Below are positions 1 to 8,241 of a stretch of 64,000 bases of DNA, piece after piece. The notes below the pieces were generated by a model. It was not told the DNA's origin. It did no database searches and was given only the letters and a program-made list of their open reading frames with translations. Position 1 is the stretch's first letter. Each line of letters begins with the position of its first letter. The position numbers and the translations under genes are program-made. This DNA is from Candidatus Rifleibacteriota bacterium (GTDB lineage Bacteria > Muiribacteriota > Ozemobacteria > Ozemobacterales > Ozemobacteraceae): contig JAHISQ010000053.1 of the NCBI GenBank assembly GCA_018818125.1, positions 1 to 64,000 of the forward strand. The letters run 5' to 3'.

Positions 1-925
1 CTATTTTGTCGATCCCGGATTTTTTGCCGACATAGCGACTGCTGAACACTTCTTTGAAATATTTTGCGCCGCCAAGCAGATTCTGAGCCGGGTCGGTAGC
101 GTCAACTCCCAGTCCTTTCGCTGTTCCGGGCATCAACTGCATGAATCCCATTGCTCCACAGTAGCTGGTTGTTAATTTTCCGCTTGAGTTGCGGTGTGTG
201 CCGCTGCTTTCGATGTAGATAATGGCTTTCATGAAGGCTTCAGTGGTGACCTTTTCGCCGTATTTGTTTGTTACATCCGGAAATGCCCATTTGGTCGCAT
301 ATTGAGATACAGCGTTGTTAAACCATTTTTTGAAGTCCGGTGATTTTGTGTTGACTGTCTGTCCGCTCGGTGAACTCTGAGTCTTAGGCGCTGGAGTTTT
401 ACCGTTGGCTGTTTGAGTTGTTGTTGCAGGTGTTCCGGTGCTGTCAGAGGTGCCCGCAATTTCATTTGAACTGCTTGTGCCTGACTTTGATGTGCTGATT
501 CCTTCGGCTAGAGGCAGATGCCCTCCGTCTCTTGTGTCGCCTGGGTAGCTTGGAATGTTTCCAGACGCAGGTTTTCCAGGAGTTGAAATATAGCTTTTAT
601 GCATGTAGCCTTTCTGGCCGTCTATTTCTACGTAATAGAATTCGCCGGAAACGCCGAGCACGTTTAGTGAAGATCCACCGTTGAACATTCCCTGAACTAC
701 TCCCCACGGCCAGGATCTCATTCTTAATCTGCCGCAACCAATTATAGTGCCGGAAACTGGAAAGCCTTTGCTTTCTGGCTGCACAATTTTATTTATTGCT
801 TCAATCTCAAGACTGGCAGAATCCTCAAGCAGAACGTTTTGCTCTGCAAATGGTGTAGTGGCTGAGAGCGGTGTCAGGGTTGATAAAAACAAAGCCGCGA
901 TCAACAAAACAAAAAATTTATTCAC
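1..925 (-). CDS. SH3-domain lytic transglycosylase, partial at the window edge
   Basis: The minus frame is open from a GTG at 925 to the left edge, with no stop, so the C-terminus lies outside. AGGAG sits 7 bases before the GTG; the ATG at 930 opens a dead two-codon frame. The product has a signal peptide (residues 1-22), an SH3b domain at about 50-105, a Ser/Thr/Pro-rich linker, and a C-terminal soluble lytic transglycosylase (SLT) domain. The SLT domain shows the catalytic Glu in YIESSG and the GAMGFMQLMPGTAKGLGVD motif. Members of this family cut the glycan strand of peptidoglycan in the periplasm. It is divergent from another SH3 protein whose N-terminal half looks paralogous. The family is clear; the substrate is inferred. 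Confidence 0.87.
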   Translation of the reverse strand, partial: MNKFFVLLIAALFLSTLTPLSATTPFAEQNVLLEDSASLEIEAINKIVQPESKGFPVSGTIIGCGRLRMRSWPWGVVQGMFNGGSSLNVLGVSGEFYYVEIDGQKGYMHKSYISTPGKPASGNIPSYPGDTRDGGHLPLAEGISTSKSGTSSSNEIAGTSDSTGTPATTTQTANGKTPAPKTQSSPSGQTVNTKSPDFKKWFNNAVSQYATKWAFPDVTNKYGEKVTTEAFMKAIIYIESSGTHRNSSGKLTTSYCGAMGFMQLMPGTAKGLGVDATDPAQNLLGGAKYFKEVFSSRYVGKKSGIDKI

Positions 926-1142
926 AGCATGTCTCCTAATCACTTTTTTAAATACTACCACCACAAGCTTCGATAAGTTTATCATTTTGGGAAATTTCTA
1001 GACGATAAGCTCTGAAGAAAACTTTTTTGCTGGTATTCAGGTATTCTTTTTATAGTTGTGTTTTGAGTGTATTCAATACTAAGTATGTCTAATGATATTT
1101 CTGAACTCTCGATAATACAGGTTTAAACATGGGGGGATCAGT
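926..1142. promoter_or_regulatory. Divergent intergenic region between two wall-enzyme genes
   Basis: This 217-base AT-rich stretch must hold the promoters for both divergent genes. I see no pair of consensus boxes. A small palindrome, GTATT-C-AATAC at 1069-1079, is the only obvious symmetrical site and might be an operator. Confidence 0.35.
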
Positions 1143-2126
1143 ATGAGAATAAAATTTTATGTGATTGCCGGACTTGCATTAATGATGACTTCTAATCCTG
1201 TTTTTGCAGATCAGGAAATTGTGAGTCCGTTTGCAGATAATACTGTTTTGTTTGTAAATACCGGAACTTCAGCTGACGTGACTGTTATGCAGAATGAAGT
1301 GACAGGCATTGTGGCTGCCAAGTGGAAACTTAATGTTCGCATTTCTCCGTGGGGCACAATTATAGATGGTTTCAAGCCGGGCAGAGAAGTTTCCATTGTT
1401 GCCCGCGAAGGTGACTGGTATCGTATCCGTTATGGATCAGGCTTTGCCTATGTTCATACCAGTCTGATCAATACAGATGGATCAGACTCAGCTCAAATTC
1501 CTTCGGATAATGTTGCGCAGTCTGCTTCATCTCAATCTTCAACAGATAATCCTTCTACCGCTGGCAATACGAATGCCTCGACTCCATCTGCCACCGCAAT
1601 AACAGCATCTGGTGGTATTAACGGCCCGGCAATTCCGGCAGAATTGACTAAGGGTCTTGCGGCCGCGAAAAAATCCGAGTGGGCCCGGTCGCATAAATGC
1701 CTGCAGTTTGCCGGAACAATTGCCGCAAAAGCTGGAGCAACCCCCGGTAAAGCTGCGGCTTCCCAGCCTCAGACAGCTTATCCAGCCGACAAAAGTCTGC
1801 GTGGTTATCAGATCAATGATCTTGGTAAGGCTGTAGATGCCGGCCTACTCAAGCCGGGCATGCTCATTCATGTGAAAATCCATTACGATAGAGACCCGGC
1901 GTATCATGTTGGTGACGATGCCCACCACTGGTTTGTCTACATGGGCAAAAACAGCGCTGGTGTGCCGATGTTTGCCGATAACACCCACAGTGGCAATCTG
2001 CAGACGGCTCAGCAGGTGTATTCGAACATGAAGGGCTGGTCAAACTCAAAAAAATATGGTGACTCCAAATATGGCTATGTTCCGCGTGTAACTGCTATTC
2101 ATGATCCTTTTGCCGACAAACGTTGA
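1143..2126 (+). CDS. Exported SH3-domain protein with NlpC/CHAP-like C-terminal domain
   Basis: A 327-aa protein with a signal peptide ending near VFA (residue 22), an SH3b domain at about 60-110 (RISPWGTII...REGDWYRIRYG), a Ser/Thr/Ala-rich linker (about 115-165) and a C-terminal domain. The C-terminal domain carries a possible catalytic Cys in KCLQFAG and His in HHWFVYMG, followed by FADNTHSG; this spacing recalls papain-like cell-wall amidases (NlpC/P60 or CHAP). The start has GGGGGA 5 bases upstream. The N-terminal half (PFAD..., R-x-S-P-W-G) is recognisably related to the divergent transglycosylase (PFAE..., R-S-W-P-W-G). I infer peptide-bond cleavage in peptidoglycan; the exact family is uncertain. 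Confidence 0.7.
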   Translation: MRIKFYVIAGLALMMTSNPVFADQEIVSPFADNTVLFVNTGTSADVTVMQNEVTGIVAAKWKLNVRISPWGTIIDGFKPGREVSIVAREGDWYRIRYGSGFAYVHTSLINTDGSDSAQIPSDNVAQSASSQSSTDNPSTAGNTNASTPSATAITASGGINGPAIPAELTKGLAAAKKSEWARSHKCLQFAGTIAAKAGATPGKAAASQPQTAYPADKSLRGYQINDLGKAVDAGLLKPGMLIHVKIHYDRDPAYHVGDDAHHWFVYMGKNSAGVPMFADNTHSGNLQTAQQVYSNMKGWSNSKKYGDSKYGYVPRVTAIHDPFADKR

Positions 2127-2165
2127 TCTATGTACCAACACACTTTCTGAGCTTTTGAAACTCTT

Positions 2166-2783
2166 ATGAATAAAACGAAAGTTAGTGATCTGCCTTGGGC
2201 TCCTGTAAGAGCGTTTTCGTCATGCGTATCGGGTGCTATTGTTATTGCCACAGGGGTGTTGGCTCCAGTGTTGGTTTTGTTTGGGAAGAATGGCAAAGTG
2301 ACTGAAGCTCTGCTTGCGGCTATGTTTATCGGTATTCCAATGATTCTTGCCGGTAGATATTTAATAAAATCCAGTGGATACCGTGTGAACGAAACAAGAC
2401 CCGCCTTGCTTTTCACTCATGACGAGATGATCAATCCAGATGAAAGTCTCGGGTTCAAAAGAGTTCTATGGTCTGAAATTGAAGAAATAGAGGCTGGTGG
2501 GTGGCATTTTAAAGGAGTCATGATTCGTCTGACCGAAGAAGGCAAACAACGTCTGAGTGCTGAAAAAAGAAAGGCACCATATCCATTTATGATTATGCTT
2601 CCACAACGATACCAGATCTTTATCAGTATACTTGATGTCGGGAAATTTATGACCGACGCCAGGCTGAAAGAAATTTTGTTAAGCCACTGGGAAACTGGGA
2701 AAATCCAAAGAAAGTCATTGCCTGTGATACGAACTCAAGATCCGCAAAATGCTGTTGATTTTAATTCTGATAGTCAAGGCTAA
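2166..2783 (+). CDS. Hypothetical membrane protein, STM3941-like
   Basis: A 205-aa protein with two hydrophobic segments at about 17-38 and 45-67, then a soluble region with a WSEIEEIEAGG stretch and an MIMLPQRYQIFISILD segment. Two N-terminal helices followed by a PH-like domain with this motif order resemble the STM3941 family, whose function is unknown. No good Shine-Dalgarno precedes the ATG, so the start is tentative. It lies 39 bases downstream of the SH3 protein, on the same strand, and may be co-transcribed with it. Confidence 0.6.
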   Translation: MNKTKVSDLPWAPVRAFSSCVSGAIVIATGVLAPVLVLFGKNGKVTEALLAAMFIGIPMILAGRYLIKSSGYRVNETRPALLFTHDEMINPDESLGFKRVLWSEIEEIEAGGWHFKGVMIRLTEEGKQRLSAEKRKAPYPFMIMLPQRYQIFISILDVGKFMTDARLKEILLSHWETGKIQRKSLPVIRTQDPQNAVDFNSDSQG

Positions 2784-2927
2784 TAGAAACACCCGCATTA
2801 CCAATCTGGCAAGCCTCAACCAGATGACTTCATCATAATGATTGTTGAGCGCAGTTTTTCATCTCAATACTCATTTCATATTTTATGTTCCACTTTCAAT
2901 TTTGGCTAACTATGATGGGTATATAGC

Positions 2928-3311
2928 ATGCCATACTATTCTGCTCGTTCTAACGGCGCCTCTGATAAGCTTTTCCACAAGATTGCCGATGCCACTCATG
3001 GACTGGTCGTAGAGCTCTGCCAGCTCGAAAAACAGCATAATGCGCATCTGGCAATGCTTGTTCACATGCTCGATTCAGTTGGTTATACGGCTTTACATGC
3101 CGCAGATTATCAGCATGAAGCCGAAGGTAAGACAGACAATCTCGCTCACCAGTTTCTGGCGATACAGATTTTTCCGCTTCAGGAGTGTCTGCCGACCGAT
3201 CATAAGGCTCAGGCTCTTCATGCAAAAGGTTTTGGTATAATCGTTAACGATGTACCTAACATACCTTTTCTCGCAGCATGGAACGAAGTGCAAAAGCGTA
3301 ATCGGCGTTAA
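2928..3311 (+). CDS. Hypothetical protein, 127 aa
   Basis: I do not recognise this protein. It is soluble, His- and Leu-rich, with likely helices (LFHKIADATHGLVVELCQLE, HNAHLAMLVHMLDSVGYTAL) and no signal peptide. It ends 68 bases before the leuS promoter. The ribosome site is weak (GATGGG 8 bases upstream). An opposing frame covers most of it, but this strand gives the more protein-like translation and follows the direction of its neighbours. Confidence 0.5.
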   Translation: MPYYSARSNGASDKLFHKIADATHGLVVELCQLEKQHNAHLAMLVHMLDSVGYTALHAADYQHEAEGKTDNLAHQFLAIQIFPLQECLPTDHKAQALHAKGFGIIVNDVPNIPFLAAWNEVQKRNRR

Positions 3312-3379
3312 ATCAGAGTTTGGCCTGTCAGAAGCCTGAAAGAGCAGGTGCACAGTCTGCTGTTTTGCCTGTTGTTTTG

Positions 3380-3408
3380 TTGACTTTGCTGGCTGGTAAA
3401 ACTATTAT
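3380..3408 (+). promoter_or_regulatory. leuS promoter
   Basis: TTGACT (3380-3385), a 17-base spacer and TATTAT (3403-3408) make a near-consensus sigma-70 promoter 35 bases before the leuS ATG. It lies inside the longest possible leuS reading frame, which argues against the far-upstream start. Confidence 0.85.
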
Positions 3409-3442
3409 AGGCGCTGACAAATCAACGATACGGAGCAAAATC

Positions 3443-5911
3443 ATGGCAGAACGTTATGACCCGCAAAAAGTTCAGAAAAAGTGGCAGCCAATATGGCAGG
3501 AAATGGGGCTGTATAAGACCTCAGAAGATCATAATCGTCCGAAATTTTACTGCCTCGACTTTTTTCCATACCCGTCGGGAAATGGCCTGTCAGTAGGTCA
3601 TCTGCGCAACTATGTGCCGACCGATGTGGTTTCGCGCATGAAGAGAATGCAGGGCGTGAATGTGCTGCACCCCATGGGCTGGGATGCCTTTGGCCTGCCC
3701 GCCGAGAATTTTGCCATCAAAATGGGTGTTCACCCGGCTATTACCACCGAAAAGAATGCCAACAATTATCGCCGTCAACTCAGTCTGGCTGAATGTGGCT
3801 ACGACTGGAGTCGCGAAATAAATTCGACTGACCCCGGATACTATAAATGGACGCAGTGGTTTTTTCTGCTTCTGCATAAACGTGGACTGGCTTACAAAGC
3901 CACCGGCGCTCAGTGGTGGTGTCCTGATTGTCGCACCATTCTGGCCAACGAGCAAGTCGAACAGGGTCTGTGCTGGCGCTGCGAATCGCAGGTCGAGAAA
4001 AAAGACCTCAATCAATGGTTTTTCAAGATTACTGATTATGCTGATCGTTTGATAGATGATCTTAAGACGGTAAATTGGCCTGATCGCATCAAGAAGATGC
4101 AGGAAAACTGGATCGGCAAAAGTATCGGCGCCGAAGCTAATTTTAAAGGCATCAGCCCTGTAAGCGGCGAAGAATTCGCTATCCCTGTTTTTACCACCCG
4201 CGTCGACACTATATTCGGGGTTACTTTCATGACGTTGGCGCCTGAGCATCCGCTGGTTGAGAAGCTTACTCACCCCGACCGCAAAGCCGTCGTAGCGGCT
4301 TATATTGCCGATTCTAGAAAAAAATCAGAGATCGATCGTCTCTCTATCGAAAAAGAAAAAACAGGTATCGATCTGGGTAGTTTTGCGATTAACCCGTTCA
4401 ACGGCGAAAAAGTTCCGGTCTTTATTGGCGACTACGTTCTTTATGGTTATGGCACTGGTGCGGTAATGGCGGTTCCAGCGCATGATGAACGCGACTTCTC
4501 CTTTGCTCGCAAATACAATATTGCTATCAAGGAAGTTATTACACCGGCAGGCATTGCGCAGGGTGACCTGCAGCAGGCTTATACCGAATATGGCATACTG
4601 ATTGAGTCCGGCCAGTTCAGTGGCTTGAGCAGCAAAGATGCGATCGAAAAAATGATTGCCTGGCTCGAAGAAAACAAACTTGGTGCTGGTCGGGTTAATT
4701 ACAAACTGCGCGACTGGCTTATTTCGCGACAGCGCTACTGGGGCGCACCGATTCCGATAGTTCATTGCGACAGCTGTGGCGAAGTACCGGTACCAGATGA
4801 TCAGTTGCCGGTTAAACTGCCAGAAGTCAAAGAATTCAAGCCGGGTTCAGACGGCAAATCGCCGCTTGCCTCCATTGATGAGTGGGTAAAGACTGCCTGC
4901 CCGAAATGTGGTAAGCCCGCTCGCCGCGAAACTGACACCATGGATGGTTTTGCCTGTTCTTCGTGGTATTTTCTACGCTATATCAGCCCCAAGCTTGACA
5001 GTGCGCCTTTTGATGCTGAAGCCGCCAAATTCTGGTTACCGGTCGATCTTTACGTCGGTGGTGCCGAGCACGCTGTTATGCATCTGCTTTATGCTCGCTT
5101 CTGGACAAAGGTCATGTATGATGCCGGCCTGGTTGATTTTTCTGAGCCGTTCAAACAGCTGCGCAATCAGGGTATGATGCTGGCCGGCGATGGCAGTAAG
5201 ATGAGTAAGTCCAAGAACAACGTGATCACGCCCGACGAAGTGGTCGAAAAATACGGCGTAGACGCGCTGCGCGCCTTTATCCTGTTTCTGGGTACCTTTG
5301 AGCTCGAAGTTGCCTGGTCGGATGAAGGAATGCGCGGCATGCACCGCTTTGTAAATCGCGTTTACGAGCTGATCAGTGAGAATCCCGGTGGTGGCAATGG
5401 CAAAGCCGAGGGCAAGGATGCAGAAGATCTCCATCGCATAATGCATCGCACGATCAAGATGGTCAGTAATGATCTTAATAACTTCAGTTTCAATACAGCG
5501 ATTGCCCGTTTGATGGAACTTACCAATGCGATGGTCGATGCCGCAAAAAAGACCCAGCTGGCTTCAACGACGCTATGGCGTGAAGTGGCGCAGACTATGC
5601 TTAAACTGTTGGCTCCGATTACGCCCTTCCTCGCTGAGGAATTGTGGCAGACAGTTGGTGGTAAGGGCTCTGTGCATAAGCAGGTCTGGCCAGTGCATGA
5701 CGAGAAAGCGCTGCTGGAATCGGCTGTAGTTATGCCCGTGCAAGTTAATGGTAAGTTGCGTGATCAGATTGAGATGGCGGTAGATATCGACGAAGCTGGG
5801 GCTCGTGCCGCTGCTGAGGCAAGCGAAAGAGTTCAGAAGTTTCTCGAAGGTAAGCAGATAATGAAATTCATCTATGTGCCAAAGCGCATGATAAGTTTTG
5901 TGGTTAAATAG
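3443..5911 (+). CDS. leuS: Leucyl-tRNA synthetase
   Basis: Class I synthetase that charges tRNA-Leu; 822 aa, normal for bacterial LeuRS. The HIGH-type motif is SVGH (residues 50-53, within FPYPSGNGLSVGHLRNY), HPMGWDAFGLPAEN follows, and KMSKS is at 586-590. A Cys-rich zinc insertion is seen (CPDCRTILANEQVEQGLCWRC). The CP1 editing domain shows TTRVDTIFGVTF and AVPAHDERDF. The ATG at 3443 has GGAG 7 bases upstream and follows a strong promoter; the frame stays open to 3320, but that extension has no support. The gene ends 21 bases before an ISAs1-type insertion. Confidence 0.97.
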   Translation: MAERYDPQKVQKKWQPIWQEMGLYKTSEDHNRPKFYCLDFFPYPSGNGLSVGHLRNYVPTDVVSRMKRMQGVNVLHPMGWDAFGLPAENFAIKMGVHPAITTEKNANNYRRQLSLAECGYDWSREINSTDPGYYKWTQWFFLLLHKRGLAYKATGAQWWCPDCRTILANEQVEQGLCWRCESQVEKKDLNQWFFKITDYADRLIDDLKTVNWPDRIKKMQENWIGKSIGAEANFKGISPVSGEEFAIPVFTTRVDTIFGVTFMTLAPEHPLVEKLTHPDRKAVVAAYIADSRKKSEIDRLSIEKEKTGIDLGSFAINPFNGEKVPVFIGDYVLYGYGTGAVMAVPAHDERDFSFARKYNIAIKEVITPAGIAQGDLQQAYTEYGILIESGQFSGLSSKDAIEKMIAWLEENKLGAGRVNYKLRDWLISRQRYWGAPIPIVHCDSCGEVPVPDDQLPVKLPEVKEFKPGSDGKSPLASIDEWVKTACPKCGKPARRETDTMDGFACSSWYFLRYISPKLDSAPFDAEAAKFWLPVDLYVGGAEHAVMHLLYARFWTKVMYDAGLVDFSEPFKQLRNQGMMLAGDGSKMSKSKNNVITPDEVVEKYGVDALRAFILFLGTFELEVAWSDEGMRGMHRFVNRVYELISENPGGGNGKAEGKDAEDLHRIMHRTIKMVSNDLNNFSFNTAIARLMELTNAMVDAAKKTQLASTTLWREVAQTMLKLLAPITPFLAEELWQTVGGKGSVHKQVWPVHDEKALLESAVVMPVQVNGKLRDQIEMAVDIDEAGARAAAEASERVQKFLEGKQIMKFIYVPKRMISFVVK

Positions 5912-5922
5912 TGCAAATTTGC

Positions 5923-5932
5923 ATTAGATAAC
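5923..5932. repeat. Left target-site duplication of the ISAs1-type element
   Basis: ATTAGATAAC directly precedes the left inverted repeat and is repeated exactly at 7164-7173. A 10-bp duplication is within the range known for ISAs1-family elements. Confidence 0.92.
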
Positions 5933-5953
5933 CAGGGCAAACGCATTAAAAAT
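5933..5953. repeat. Left terminal inverted repeat of the IS
   Basis: It starts CAGGGCAAACGCA, the typical ISAs1-family end, and matches the right end with about three mismatches over 21 bases. Confidence 0.92.
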
Positions 5954-6015
5954 GCTCTTGTACTTTTTTGGGAAACGTGATAATTGGGGACAATCTGCTT
6001 TGAAAGGATTCTCCC

Positions 6016-7143
6016 TTGTCTTCCAAAACCCACATAAAATCAATCCGCAAACATTTTACAACCCTTAAAGATCCTCGAATAGAACGAAAAAAGCTCCACT
6101 CTCTAGCTGACATTCTCATTATTGCCATTTGTGCTGTAGTTTGTGGAGCTGAAGAGTGGTCAGAGATAGAGTTATTTGGAAGAGCAAAGAAAAAATGGTT
6201 CAAAAGTTTTTTATCTCTTCCAAACGGTATACCCTCTAAAGACACATTTTCCAGGGTATTTGCCAGACTTGATCCGGCAGAGTTTCAGAGATGTTTTATG
6301 AGTTGGTTGGATTATCTCAAAGACTCAACCAGCCTTGATATTATTGCAATTGACGGTAAAACGCTAAGAAACTCTTTTAACAAAGCTTCAGGCAAGGCAG
6401 CGATACATATGGTTAGTGCCTGGAGTAGCAATAACAGTTGTGTTCTTGGACAGATAAAAGTAGATGAAAAATCTAACGAAATTACTGCAGTCCCAAAACT
6501 GCTTGATATCCTTGAGCTGACTGATTGCGTTGTAACAATGGATGCAATGGGTTGTCAAAAAGAGCACGCAACAAAGATAATTAGCAAGGGTGGCGATTAC
6601 ATATTGGCTCTGAAAGGCAATCAGGGGCACTTTCACGAAGAAGTAAAAAGTTTTTGCGAAGATGCTATCGGCAGTAATTTCGATGGCGTGGAGCAGCAGA
6701 CTTGCAAATCAACGGAAAAAGATCATGGCAGAATCGATGTTCGCAGTTATCACTTAATTACCGACCTGACATGGTCTAAAAGAGCCGGAGAATGGTGTGG
6801 GTTAAAGGCAATTGGCATTGTTCAATCAACCAGAAAAATAGAGGACAAGGAAACAAAAGAAACAAGAATGTATTGCACCTCTTTAAACGACGTAAAAACC
6901 TTTGCCAGAGGAGTTCGGAAGCATTGGAATGTCGAAAATCAGTTGCATTGGGTGCTGGACGTTGCCTTCAGAGAAGATAAATGTCGGATTAGAAAGGACA
7001 ATGCACCGGAAAACTTTGCAATTCTGAGGCACATAGCTCTAAACCAGCTAAAAAAAGAAAACTCTATCAAAAACGGAATCAAATCAAAGCGTTTAAAGGC
7101 TGGTTGGGACGAGCAATACCTGCTTCAGGTGCTACTTGCATGA
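6016..7143 (+). CDS. ISAs1-family transposase
   Basis: A 375-aa DDE transposase. The N-terminal part (HFTTLKDPRIERKKLHSLADIL) is the DUF4338/DDE-associated region of this family. Catalytic acidic residues can be placed in IAIDGKTLR, VVTMDAMGCQKE and the C-terminal HWNVENQLHWVLDVAFRED (Glu of NxENxxHW). YILALKGNQ is also characteristic. The start is TTG at 6016 with AAAGGA 7-8 bases upstream. The stop codon overlaps the right inverted repeat. Its base composition is more AT-rich than the neighbouring genes. Confidence 0.95.
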   Translation: MSSKTHIKSIRKHFTTLKDPRIERKKLHSLADILIIAICAVVCGAEEWSEIELFGRAKKKWFKSFLSLPNGIPSKDTFSRVFARLDPAEFQRCFMSWLDYLKDSTSLDIIAIDGKTLRNSFNKASGKAAIHMVSAWSSNNSCVLGQIKVDEKSNEITAVPKLLDILELTDCVVTMDAMGCQKEHATKIISKGGDYILALKGNQGHFHEEVKSFCEDAIGSNFDGVEQQTCKSTEKDHGRIDVRSYHLITDLTWSKRAGEWCGLKAIGIVQSTRKIEDKETKETRMYCTSLNDVKTFARGVRKHWNVENQLHWVLDVAFREDKCRIRKDNAPENFAILRHIALNQLKKENSIKNGIKSKRLKAGWDEQYLLQVLLA

Positions 7144-7163
7144 ATTTTAGTGCGTTTGCCCTG
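7143..7163. repeat. Right terminal inverted repeat of the IS
   Basis: It ends GCGTTTGCCCTG, the complement of the left end. The last base of the transposase stop codon is its first base. Confidence 0.92.
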
Positions 7164-7173
7164 ATTAGATAAC
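7164..7173. repeat. Right target-site duplication
   Basis: ATTAGATAAC is identical to 5923-5932. Its last three bases form the foot of the following hairpin. Confidence 0.92.
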
Positions 7174-7209
7174 AGGTTGGTTGGCCGTATTTAGCCCAGC
7201 CAGCTTGTT
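7171..7209 (+). terminator. Long hairpin, probable former leuS terminator
   Basis: A 14-bp stem (7171-7184 with 7196-7209, three G-T pairs) and an 11-base loop. No T-run follows, so it is an imperfect intrinsic terminator. Removing the IS would place it 11 bases after the leuS stop. Confidence 0.55.
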
Positions 7210-7210
7210 A

Positions 7211-7239
7211 TTGAGCCGCAAATTATTCTATGTTACAAT
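7211..7239 (+). promoter_or_regulatory. Promoter of the receiver-HATPase gene
   Basis: TTGAGC (7211-7216), a 17-base spacer and TACAAT (7234-7239), 43 bases before the ATG at 7283. Confidence 0.75.
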
Positions 7240-7282
7240 CTGGTAGAGTTGATTTGCCATATACATACCGGGAAGGAACGAG

Positions 7283-8197
7283 ATGGATCAGCCCGAAAAA
7301 AAGATGAAGGTGCTTATCGTCGAAGACGATACGTTTTCTCGGCAGTATATGGCTTCTGTCGTTCGTTTGGGCAAGTATGAGCTGATGGAAGCCCGTAACG
7401 GCGTCGAGGGCTTGAAATTATTCGAGTCTTTTGCCCCTGACCTGATTTTTTCTGATATTTCGATGCCGGTCATGGATGGCCTTGAGATGCTCGAGCGCAT
7501 TCGCCGTCGTTCACACGACACCATAGTTATCATGACAACGGCCTTTGGCAGTGCCGAATTTACCCTCAAGGCTCTACGTCTGCGGGCAAATGATTATCTG
7601 GTCAAGCCCATTTTGCCCAAAGATATCAGCGCCATTCTTAAAAAGTATGCTGGTGTGCTGTCGGCACGTTCGGTTGAGCGTGAGGTGGTCGGTTTGATTC
7701 TTGAGCGCAATCTTAAGATGAAGCTTGATAATCGTCTGGAAATGCTGGGAAAAGTCGCTGACCGCCTTATGCAGGAATCCGAAGGGCGCATTTCGCCGGC
7801 AGATCGCATGGGTATTCGCCTTGGCCTGCTTGAGATAATGATAAATGCTATAGAGCACGGCAATCTGGATATTACTTACTTTGATAAGACAAGAGCTACC
7901 GAATCCCGGGAGTTTGACCTGCACGACCTTATTGTTGAGCGCGGAAATAAAGAGCCCTACAAGAGTCGCCGCGTTCATATTCAGTTTCAGATGACCGCCG
8001 AAATGTGTGAGTGGGTTATCACTGACGAAGGCACCGGCTTTGACTGGCGCAGTGTGCCTGATCCCAATGACCCTGCCAATTTGATGAGCATGCATGGTCG
8101 CGGTATAATGCTGGCCCGTCTTAATTTTGATGAGGTTATCTACATTGAGCGTGGTAATCAGGTTATTCTTCGCAAAAGGCTGCAGCCAGCAAATTAA
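7283..8197 (+). CDS. Response regulator with C-terminal HATPase (RsbW-like) domain
   Basis: A 304-aa cytoplasmic protein. The receiver domain (8-125) has the acidic pair D15-D16, phospho-acceptor D58 in FSDISMP, T85-T86 in the switch region and K108. A linker helix follows. The C-terminal GHKL ATPase domain (about 155-300) has the N-box GLLEIMINAIEHGN, the G1 box DEGTGFDW and GRGIMLA. There is no DNA-binding domain and no H-box, so it should act through the ATPase half, probably as an anti-sigma or protein serine kinase switch of the RsbW type. GGAAGG lies 6-8 bases before the ATG. The partners are not in this window. Confidence 0.88.
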   Translation: MDQPEKKMKVLIVEDDTFSRQYMASVVRLGKYELMEARNGVEGLKLFESFAPDLIFSDISMPVMDGLEMLERIRRRSHDTIVIMTTAFGSAEFTLKALRLRANDYLVKPILPKDISAILKKYAGVLSARSVEREVVGLILERNLKMKLDNRLEMLGKVADRLMQESEGRISPADRMGIRLGLLEIMINAIEHGNLDITYFDKTRATESREFDLHDLIVERGNKEPYKSRRVHIQFQMTAEMCEWVITDEGTGFDWRSVPDPNDPANLMSMHGRGIMLARLNFDEVIYIERGNQVILRKRLQPAN

Positions 8198-8206
8198 CCA
8201 TGGTGC

Positions 8207-8235
8207 TTGGCTAAGCATTGAGTGGCTGTTATAAT
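8207..8235 (+). promoter_or_regulatory. Promoter directly abutting the next start codon
   Basis: TTGGCT (8207-8212), a 17-base spacer and a perfect TATAAT (8230-8235). The ATG at 8242 lies 7 bases after the -10 box, where transcription would begin, so the mRNA is predicted to be leaderless. Confidence 0.8.
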
Positions 8236-8241
8236 ACTTTT

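Larger units (their letters stand above)
5933..7163 (+). mobile_element. Complete ISAs1-family insertion sequence, 1231 bp
   Basis: Terminal inverted repeats are CAGGGCAAACGCATTAAAAA at 5933-5952 and its near-complement at 7143-7163 (reverse complement begins CAGGGCAAACGCACTAAAAT). A perfect 10-bp duplication flanks the element, and the transposase fills it. Intact ends, exact duplication and an unbroken transposase point to a recent insertion. It sits just after leuS and immediately before the hairpin that probably terminates leuS. Confidence 0.95.

Noticed and set aside
1069..1079. Defined operator for a named regulator
   Set aside because: The GTATT-N-AATAC palindrome is short and single; it is kept only as a possible site in the intergenic entry.
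2950..3225. 91-aa antisense ORF opposite the 127-aa hypothetical
   Set aside because: It has no ribosome site and its composition (Arg-rich, Pro/Glu mix) is typical of an antisense shadow.
3320..3442. N-terminal extension of LeuRS by 41 residues
   Set aside because: It is open in frame but covers the promoter TTGACT-17-TATTAT, and LeuRS normally starts at the equivalent of 3443, which has GGAG in front.
3590..4273. Antisense ORFs under leuS
   Set aside because: They lie wholly opposite conserved LeuRS sequence and show no ribosome site or family motif.
8218..8241. TTG start for the TPR protein eight codons upstream
   Set aside because: The TTG lies within the promoter, upstream of the expected transcription start, and would spoil the signal peptide.
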